Positions 56,043 to 64,000 of a DNA stretch of 64,000 nucleotides are shown here, piece after piece. This DNA is from Semisulcospira habei. Lineage: Eukaryota; Mollusca; Gastropoda; Semisulcospiridae. The notes below the pieces were generated by a model. The model was not told the DNA's origin, did no database searches, and saw only the letters and a list, made by a program, of their open reading frames with translations. How positions within the stretch are numbered: the stretch's first letter is position 1; each line of letters starts with the position of its first letter. The DNA lies in the NCBI GenBank assembly GCA_036245525.1, contig BTPG01000004.1, forward strand, positions 213,342,751 to 213,406,750. The letters are read 5' to 3'. The position numbers and the translations under genes were made by a program.

Positions 56043-59000
56043 TTATGTACTCTCTGCTTCAGTGGAATTGTCATGGTTTTCAAGCTAACTTTGAGGAATT
56101 ACGTCTTTTAGTCAAGTTCTATAACCCCTCAGTAATCTGTCTTCAGGAGACTGACCTGAAGACGTCTGACCCTGTGTCCTTTAATGGTTTTAACGTTATA
56201 CATAAAGGCTCTAATTTTGAGAGGCGCTCGGGTGGACTGGCTCTTTTCATTAGTAGCCAAATTTTATGTAGCCCCATTAGCATCGACACCTGTCTTAGGC
56301 TGTCGCAGCTCAGGTCACCTTGAAGAAGACCATAACCATATGTAGTGTTTACCTGCCACCATCCATGCAGGTCTGTAGTAATGATATTTTTAACTTAGTA
56401 GATCAACTGCCCCCTCCCTTTATTCTCATGGGGGATTTTAACAGTCACGCTCACCTTTGGGGTAGTGACCACTGATGGCAGAGGTCAGATGTTAGAAGGT
56501 GTTTTTCTCACCTTAACCTATGTGTCTTTAACGATGGCTCACCTACGTATTCTAACCCAGGTTCAGGATCTAGTTCTATTCTAGACCTCACTGTGTGTGA
56601 TCCTTCTCTCATGCTGGACTTTTACCGGAAGGTTCACGATGACCTGTGTGGTAGTGACCACTTCCCAGTAGTCCTGTCATCGGTCAGCTGTGAGGAGGAT
56701 TCGCCAGCGGGGCGCTGGAATCTTAAGAAAGCTAGCTGGCCTCTGTTCGCCTCCCTCTGTCAGTCTCGTCTTACAGAGGAGGTGGTCATGTCAGCTGAAG
56801 AACCTGTTTCTTGTTTTACTTCTATTTTGTTGGACGTAGCAGGTGAAACCATCCCTAGAACTTCCACATCACTCCCTCGGAAGCCGAGAGTACCATGGTT
56901 CAATGAAGAGTGCCGCAAGGACGTGCTTTTCGTAATCCGTCGCAAGCGAATATTTTAACATTTTAAAGACAGCGGGCGAAAGCCCATTACATTTTTAAAT
57001 GTGAACGCCTTGCTTCCTGGAAACGCTTTGTATTATCTTTATCTTCTAGGACTCCATCCCAAAAAGTCTGGAAGACTGTTCGAAGAATTAGGGGCAGGGG
57101 TGGCTCGGCTTCTGTCGGCCATCTTAGAGATGGTGCCAGTTCGGTCACGGATAAAAAGGCTGTGGCCAATTTTCTTGCCTCCACCATTGCCCATAATTCT
57201 TCAACAAAGCATTATTCACCTTTCTTCCAGAGAGAGAAGGAGAAGCGAGAGTCTTGTACTTGTGATTTTATATCGGATAACTCAGAAGACTATAATGCCC
57301 CCTTTACGTTTTCAGAATTGCAGCAAGCCATGCAGAAATGTACTGACTCTGCTGCTGGATTAGATACCATCCACTATCAGCTCCTAACACATCTACCTGA
57401 GGATTCACTCCTTGTATATCTCAAGGCCTCTAACCATATCTGGATAACTGGTCATTTTCCGCCATCTTGGCGTCAGGCTTTAGTTGTGCCAATCCCCAAG
57501 CCGGGTAAGGATCCTTCCAACCCGGGCAACTACCGGCCAATCGCTTTGACATCATGTTTATGCAGAACTATGCAACGCTTGGTCAACGCCCGCCTGGTGT
57601 GGTATCTTGAGTCACAGGGTCTCATCACAGACCTCCAGTCCAGTTTCCGGCGCTTCCGTAGTACAACTGACCATCTAGTCCGCTTTGAGTCGTTTATTCG
57701 AGATGCTTTTGTCAACAAGCAGTATGTCTATGCAATTTTCTTCGATCTTGAGAAGGCATATGACACTACCTGGAAGTATGGTATAATGTCTGATTTGTTG
57801 GACATGGGTTTTAAAGGGCACCTGCCCATTTTTATTCACAATTTTTTGTCTAACCGGTCGTTCCATGTCCGTGTGGGCTCCACCCCCTCCGACACCTTTG
57901 AACAGGAGATGGGTATCCCGCAGGGCAGCACTTTATCTCCTGTTTTTTTTTAGCATTAAAATTAATAACATTGTAAAGGCTGTCAAGGATGATTCTGAAT
58001 GCTCTTTGTTTGTGGACGACTTTGCTTTGTGTGCACGAGGTCGAGGGCTTGCGTCCCTTGAGAGGCGCTTGCAGCTGTGCGTTGATCGCATCCAGGGGTG
58101 GGTGTCTCTCAACGGATTAGGTTCTCGCCCTCCAAGATGGTCTGTGTGCATTTTACTAACCAGACGAAATTTTTTCCAGAACCTAGCCTGGGCATTGCTG
58201 GAGTGCCAATTAAGGTGGCCGAGGAGGCAAAATTTCTGGGGTCATCTTTGACAAAAGACTGACCTTCTGCAAACATATTATTTACCTTAGAACCTCTTGT
58301 CAGAAGGCCCTTGACGTTCTTCATGTCGTTGGTTGTACTGACTGGGGTGCAGACCGCATTGTCTTACTTCGACTGAACCGGGCCCTTGTTCGGTCCAAAC
58401 TGGATTATGGCTCGGCTTCCAAGTCTGTTCTACAGCGTCTGAACACAATCCACCATCAAGGTCTGCGCATATGTCTGGGGGCCTTCAGGACATCTCCAGT
58501 TCCTAGTCTGTATGCTGAGGCAGGAGAGCCTTCTCTCAAGCTCCGCCGCATCCGCCTCATGCTCATCTACGTTCTGAAGCTAAAGGCCCATCCAGACAAT
58601 CCTGCCTATGATTGTGTTTTTAACCCGTCGTTTGCAGAGATTTACAATGCCCATCCGGGAGCTGTCCGTCCACTTTCCTTCCGTGTCCGACTTCATCTGC
58701 AGGCAGCCGGAGTGGACCTGGACAAAGTTTCAGAATCTCTGCAACACATCACTCCACCCTAGCTATTACAAGTTCCTGACATCTTGCTGGACTTGACCGC
58801 CCACAAGAAGGATTGTACTCCACCAGCCATACACCAACAGAGCCTCAATGAACTCCTTTCAAGTTTTCCTGACTATTGTCGTATTTATACAGATGGGTCC
58901 AAGTCTAAGGATGGGAGAGTGGCTGCAGCTGCAGTGTCTTCTCGCCATCCTAGACGCCCATTTAAGCTCTGCCTCCCTGACCATTCCTCTGTATTTAGTG

Positions 59001-59187
59001 CAGAACTGCAGGCAATTCTGCTGGCACTCAAGCATGTCCATCAGTCTCGGGAAAGGAACTTCCTGATTCTGTCTGACTCTCTTTCTGCCCTGCAGGCCCT
59101 TCAGGGCGTGGGAACAGACTACCCCCTGCTGGTGCAGATTAGAGAGCTTTACGCGGACTTGATGAAGGAATATTATGACATCATTTT

Positions 59188-60251
59188 ATGAACGCTAGGA
59201 TGAAACAACCAACCTCAGGGAGACTGAAAAGATCAAGCTTTGTGAAGGAGACGAGAGCACTGCAGAGAAAACACCAGGCAAAGCTGCCTGCGCAGGTAGA
59301 GGCTCTGAATCCTGCTAGCGACCTTCCACCTTGGGAAAGTAAGCCAGAAAACATCACCATCTCTTCCACGGTACCCTACATCACCACCAGAGATGAGCAC
59401 AGCACTGTGAGCAAGAAAGCCCTGACACTGGCCATGCTCGAAGAAAAGTATCCCCAGGAAGCATGGATACGGGCATACACCGATGGATCAGCCACAGATG
59501 CAGTTCAGGATGGAGGGGCTGGGGTGTACATTCAGTACCCAAACGGAAAATGGCAGGCAGAGGCAGTACCAACAGGCCTTCACTGCACAAATTACAGAGC
59601 TGAGGTGGAAGCCCTAGTCCGCGCAGCTAACACCCTTAGTGGCACTGCAGACCCTGATGCCCAGATTGTCTTCCTTACTGATGCCATGTCTGTCCTTGAG
59701 GCAGCAACAGCAAGCAAACTGCCACGTCTACAAGAGGCACTGCAAAACATCAAGTGCACCAGACTGGTGCTGCAGTGGATCCCTTCACACTGTGGCATCT
59801 ACGGCAATGAAGAAGCTGACAGAATGGCAAAAGTGGGCGCAGAGAAAGAACAAGATGAAAATGGAGTCAGCTTCACAGAGATGAAGACCATCATTAAGTC
59901 TGTGTACAGACCACCACAACGGCCCCTAGACAGTTACCATCATCTGTCCAGACAAGAGCAGGTGACCATCTTTCGTCTGAGGACCGGGCACAACCGACTC
60001 AATTTCCACCTGCACAGACGCTTCCACCTCGTGCCATCTCCCCTGTGCCCTTGTGGAGAAGCAGAGCAGACCGCAGAGCACATCCTCCAGGACTGTGGGA
60101 ACCACCAGCCGCTGAGGGAGGAGATATGGCCGAAGCCCGCCACTCTACAAGAGAAACTGTACGGGCCTGTGGAGGCGCTACAGAAGACCACAGATTTCAT
60201 TTTGAGAGCCAAACTCCAAGTGTGACGGCGTTCGAGAAGAAGAAGAAGAAG
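59188..60251 (+). mobile_element. LINE fragment nested in the RNase H domain
   Basis: ATGACATCATTTT is duplicated at 59175-59187 and 60252-60264. The insert is one open frame of 345 codons ending TGA near 60225: RAYTDGSATDAVQDGGAGVY, NYRAEVEALVRAA, TDAMSVLEA and IPSHCGIYGNEEADRMAK (RNase H with D, E, D, H/D), then a C-terminal LCPCGEAEQTAEHILQDC. The tail is (GAA)n. It is 5' truncated inside ORF2 of a different RNase H-bearing LINE. Its frame is intact, so it is probably recent. Confidence 0.92.
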
Positions 60252-60537
60252 ATGACATCATTTTTATTTGGGTCCCAGGGCATGTGGGCACCGAAGGCAA
60301 CAGGATCGCAGATTCTGCTGCCAACAGTGCCCGCAATGACCCTGTCCCTGACACACAGACTGTTCATGGTGATTTTAAACCTGTGATTAGTGCGTACATA
60401 GCCCGCGAGTGGCAGTCCGAGTGGGACAAAGAGGAAGGGAACAAGCTGCATGACACTCTTCCTACGGTGTCCGACAGTCTACCTCATCGCTGCGGCAGCC
60501 GCCATGAGGAGACTGTCCTTACTCGGCTCCACATCGG

Positions 60538-62661
60538 TGTCACGGCTAGGGAGGGACAGACGAGAATGGAAAATAGAACAGAGGTAGAACCCCCCAAATG
60601 TCCCGACTAGAGAGATAGACGAGAATGAAGGTTAGGAGTAGAAGAGAAGAAAGAGATAGATAAAGAACCCTAGCGTCTTGCCTCAAGACAGGTTACAGCT
60701 CAGCACAAGCAACACAACACATTTACTTTACACGCACACTCAATCTTTATTACTATTATACTAACTATTCCCCCTTTCCTTCCTTCCCACACTTCCCACC
60801 GACACTTCCCCTCCCTGCCCCCTACTCCCCTCCCCCTCCTGAAAAAAAAAACAAAGAAAGAAAGGAAAAACAAAAGGACAAAAAACTAAACCAAGGTTAA
60901 TACTACTTCCACAACATCAGCATTGCATCGAGTGGTGGACACAAACACTCCCCCACGCTACGCAGCACTGTTGCTCCACAATAACAATAAAAAGTCAGGT
61001 TACAGCCCTCCGAACTGACAGCAGAAAAACGTTATTTATAATATACTGTTCATATACAAGAATCTTGTAACTACACCAAGGCAGAGTGAGTGACGGAAAG
61101 CTGAATAAGAATGGGACCACTGTGGTAAGTCGACGAACGCCTGTGGATCCCTCCCGTCTGGCTTCCTTAACGGTCGTACAGCTTCGCGGGTCTTCTCTCT
61201 CCCTCTCTCTGTCTCTCTCTCTCCGTTTCCCTGGTGCGAGGTCTGGTTGCAACGGCAACACAGCAGCTTCGGCAGTACAGATGACTGCGCCCCTGCCACG
61301 CCGACACTCAGTCCAGCGAGGCGTGGTTGGTCCTAATGCCCGTCGGCCCTCCAACCGGTCCTGACCCCAAACGTCAAAATGCAAAACAAAAGCAGAAGCC
61401 TAAACAACCCCGTAAGCAATGTAAACCAGAGGGTCCTAAAAACAGCCAACCACCATACCCACCCTGCTTGGTTTACAAAAACACTACCGCTAACCATTCA
61501 AGCACTTGACCTTCACTCATATGACACGTGCTTTCCAAATCATTCCAAAATTTACACATGAACCAAAACAACGAAAGTTCTCAAACATTATAAAAAAGCC
61601 TTCCTAACATTCTCTGCACTTTCACAACAGCCAATACAACATTTCACTAACCAACACATCCCACTAACCAATGCAACATTTCGCTAAACAGTTAAAAATA
61701 ACTAATAATTACAGAACCAAACAATAACGCCAAAACAATACTTCCCTTTAACACCCATCGAGTTCTACCCTCCTTTTTCCCCCCCACGATAACCCCACCC
61801 GGGTCTGCCCTGGGGGACTTGGGTGGGGTTAACTACTTTTTAGTTCCCAGGGTCACCCTGGTCAGCCCCACAGGGTGGGTTTTCCTCTCTATTCTGGGGC
61901 ATGTGTTTCTGTCTACCCTTTGTCCATTCACCTGTATTTGCCTTTTTAAAACTCTCCCTACTGTCTGCACTGCCTGTAGCTCTTGATATTGGATGTGTGT
62001 TGCTAAATGGTCTTAGCTTTATTTAGGCCCCATGTGTTAGGTTTATTTAATGTATTGGACCGGCTGGCGACATACATTCAATGTTATGTTTAGGGTTTTT
62101 TTTTCACAAGCAGTGCAGGCACGTCCTGAGAAAGCCTTGTTGCTGTCGGGACGTTAAGCAATGTATAATCAATCAATCAATCCCCCCCACGATACCCCTA
62201 GACCTAGCACATAGTACAAAACACCTATAACAACCATAACATAACAAAACATCCGCACGCGGGATTTTTAACGCACTTACCTCCTCTGCGACCCGTCACA
62301 ACGCCATCACCTGTAGGCAAAACAACCCCCAGTCTCCGGTCACCAACGACCACGGGACTGGATCGGCGCTGTGTCACTGACTGCTCTCACAGACGGTCAG
62401 TCACTGACTCCCAAACAGTCAGCTGGGCAAGACAACCTGGTCTAACCGAGTACAGCTGCGAACTAAACTATTATTCCCTTGCTACCGACAAGGTAAACTC
62501 GGCAGTGAACACGCTACCGTATCCACTAGCACGCCCCGCACGTGCAAAACAAGGAACACTAACCCGTCTCTACCAACATGAAAACAACTCACTATTCCTA
62601 CACTGACCGGTGCTTCGGTAACTTTCGACTACCACTGTCAAAACAGTCACTAACCGTGACA
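60538..62661. mobile_element. LTR-like insertion (TG...CA, 5-bp target duplication)
   Basis: TGTCACGG at the start and CCGTGACA at the end, flanked by ATCGG at 60533-60537 and 62662-62666. Removing it rejoins the LINE RNase H frame (TRLHIG to HTYVTHSYLLK). No gag or pol is seen and no internal long direct repeat, so a solo LTR of about 1.7 kb (after subtracting the SINE) is the best reading. A non-autonomous element with short TIRs is the alternative. Confidence 0.75.
61792..62180 (+). mobile_element. SINE-like repeat, longest copy
   Basis: The 14-bp target duplication TCCCCCCCACGATA lies at 61778-61791 and 62181-62194. It ends GGGACGTTAAGCAATGTATA then (ATCA)n. Its 5' part (ACCCCACCCGGGTCTGCCCT) is missing in the other three copies, so this may be the full-length form. 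I could not identify a clear tRNA, 7SL or 5S head. Confidence 0.9.
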
Positions 62662-63269
62662 ATCGGGCACACGTATGTTACGCACTCTTACTTACTAAAA
62701 CAGGATGAGCGTCCATGGTGTTTTGCCTGTGATGAGCAATTTTCTGTACGACACTTTTTGCTGTATTGTGCCGATCTCATTGACACCAGATATAAACACT
62801 TCACAGCAGACTCCTTGAAGGTTTTGTTCCGGGATGTTCCCCCGGACAAAATTTTTTTACAATATGTGAGCATTCATAGACTATGTGAATTTCACTATTT
62901 TACCCTTTTTGAGAGTCTGTAGACGTTTCTTTTAAAGACTCGTGCGACATTTTAGCCTGCCATATTATTAAGGTATATTTACATTTTGTCTTAAGACCTT
63001 GCTTTTTGTCTGGCTGACCAGATTTTTACCCATCCTGCCGTAAGATGGCCTTAGTTGCCTGCTCGGCGTTAAACTCCAATAATCAATCAATCAATTAGGT
63101 ACCACAAGACATGAGGGATGCCAAGATCACCACCCCCTACAAGAACAAGGGCGAGAGAAGTGACTGCAACAACTACAGAGGCATCTCCCTTCTCAGCATT
63201 GTTGGCAAAGTCAACGCCCGGGTCATATTGATCCATTTGCAGAAGCTGGCAGAACGTGTCTATCCTGAG

Positions 63270-63852
63270 CTCAGTGAGAACATCCAGATTGCAGTTGTTA
63301 CAGATCACATCAGAGGAATGTACGATGGCATTAGGACCAACCCAAAACAAGATGGCCCCCCCTCAAATCCTCCACCTGGGAAGTTATTACGGACAAACGG
63401 CCAGCAGCTGGAGAGATGTGTGAACACAACACTATTCTGATCTCTACTCCAGACAAAACGTTGTGACCCCATCAGCTCTTGACGCCATCGAGTGCCTGCC
63501 TGTAATAGATGAGCTAGATGCAGTGCCAACATTAGAAGAGTTCAGCAAAGCCATTGGCAGCTTGGCTTCAGGCAAAACCCCAGGCAACGATGGGATTCCC
63601 TCCGGATTTGATCAAGAACTGCCAGGCCACCCTCCTTCTGCCCCTGCACGAGGTCCTACTCCAGTGCTGGCAGGAAGGAGAGGTACACAAGACATGAGGG
63701 ATGCCAAGATCACCACCCTCTACAAGAACAAGGGCGAGAGAAGCGACTGCAACAACTACAGAGGCATCTCCCTTCTCAGCATTGTCGGCAAAGTCTTCGC
63801 CCGGGTCATCTTGATCCATTTGCAGAAGCTGGCAGAACGTGTCTATCCTGAG
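63270..63852 (+). repeat. Second copy of an internal duplication in the RTE element
   Basis: From CTCAGTGAGAACATCCAG to GTCTATCCTGAG it repeats 53625-54053 plus 63111-63269. The join CCTGAG|CTCAGTGAG shares GAG with both sources. This copy lacks the LINE insertion. Confidence 0.9.
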
Positions 63853-64000
63853 TCGCAGTGTGGCTTCCGAGCTGAGCGGTCAATGGTAGACATGGTCTTC
63901 TCCCTCCGTCAACTCCAGGAGAAGTGCAGGGAACAACACATGCCTCTGTATGTCGCTTTTATTGACCTCACCAAAGCCTTCAACTTGGTCAGTAGAGACG

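Larger units (their letters stand above)
56045..62922 (+). pseudogene. LINE ORF2: endonuclease, reverse transcriptase, RNase H
   Basis: It starts two bases after the ORF1 stop (MYSLLQWNCHGFQANFEE). Endonuclease motifs are VICLQETDL, ILMGDFNSHAHLWGS and GSDHFPVVL. RT motifs are PIPKPGKDPSNPGNYRPI, IFFDLEKAYDTTWK, GIPQGSTLSP and FVDDFAL (in place of YADD). RNase H shows IYTDGSKSKDG, FSAELQAILLAL, LSDSLSAL and, after the first insert, IWVPGHVGTEGNRIAD. The Cys-His end (WCFACDEQFSVRHFLLYC) lies at 62710-62770 after the second insert. Frameshifts occur near 56300, 56480, 56958, 57953 and 58250. Confidence 0.87.
54054..63096 (+). mobile_element. Two-ORF LINE (I/Jockey group, RNase H), about 5.8 kb net
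   Basis: The 14-bp target duplication AGGTACCACAAGAC lies at 54040-54053 and 63097-63110. It has a 5' UTR, ORF1 with zinc knuckles, ORF2 with endonuclease, RT and RNase H, and a 3' end GGCCTTAGTTGCCTGCTCGG, then CGTTAAACTCCAAT(AATC)n. Removing inserts at 59188-60264 and 60538-62666 leaves about 5.8 kb, near full length. Confidence 0.92.
51780..64000 (+). mobile_element. RTE-like LINE, host of the nested insertions
   Basis: A 5' region (51780-52350) precedes an apurinic-endonuclease-type domain at about 52500-53093 (SWNVRTM, LQETRL, SAYAPT, LGDFNARVG). A TAG at 53091-53093 and later frameshifts break the protein. RT N-terminal parts (AEYKRSLSKKNL, TELSENIQ, GIDGIPP) run to 54053. The element is then split by a 9-kb LINE, resumes at 63111 (MRDAKITTPYKNKGERSD, NNYRGISLLSIVGKV) and reaches GFRAERSMVDMVFSLRQLQE and IDLTKAFN at the window end. 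It is defective. Confidence 0.88.

Noticed and set aside
60538..62661. A gene encoded within the LTR-like insertion
   Set aside because: Small open frames have no motif, and the edges show a TG...CA element with target duplication.

Overview
The window looks like a repeat-saturated animal nuclear genome, most likely a lophotrochozoan and probably a gastropod mollusc. Host genes are sparse and contain introns. CA, TA, TAA and G microsatellites are long. There are several clades of non-LTR retrotransposon, and repeat tails end in GGCGTTAAACCCAAATAAC or (CAAT)n, as is common in molluscan LINEs and SINEs. I see no bacterial, plasmid or phage signal. The species call is inference.

Layout. 1-645 is a 52-bp minisatellite. 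5530-9673 is a broken class A GPCR gene of two exons. Its intact paralogue lies on the same strand at 34985-38877, and both copies carry the same kind of palindromic element just upstream. 11.3-31.1 kb holds three head-to-tail units (A, B, C) of a minus-strand gene for a tyrosine-recombinase-like protein with zinc-finger-like and SANT-like parts. Only unit C keeps the long second exon open. Unit A is split by an RTE-like retrotransposon with a twin-primed 5' inversion. 31.5-33.1 kb is dominated by inverted repeats, including a ~450-bp near-perfect palindrome centred on (TA)n. 39-51 kb is mostly non-genic, with three retrotransposon fragments at 42.9-45.6 kb and one possible host exon at 51365-51504. 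51.8-64 kb is a nest: an RTE-like LINE, split by a ~9 kb two-ORF LINE with an RNase H domain, which is itself split by another LINE fragment and by an LTR-like element that carries a SINE.

The main observation is a large set (about 25 in 64 kb) of short elements bounded by TTAA, each carrying a long palindromic core. One sits inside a SINE copy whose unoccupied versions are also in the window, which directly shows TTAA insertion with TTAA duplication. Unrelated palindromic cores occur inside similar outer ends. Arm sequences differ between copies by paired changes that preserve complementarity. One member has grown into a four-unit tandem array with a 186-bp period. This points to a mobile, self-homogenising hairpin family spread through the introns, flanks and repeat units of the region.
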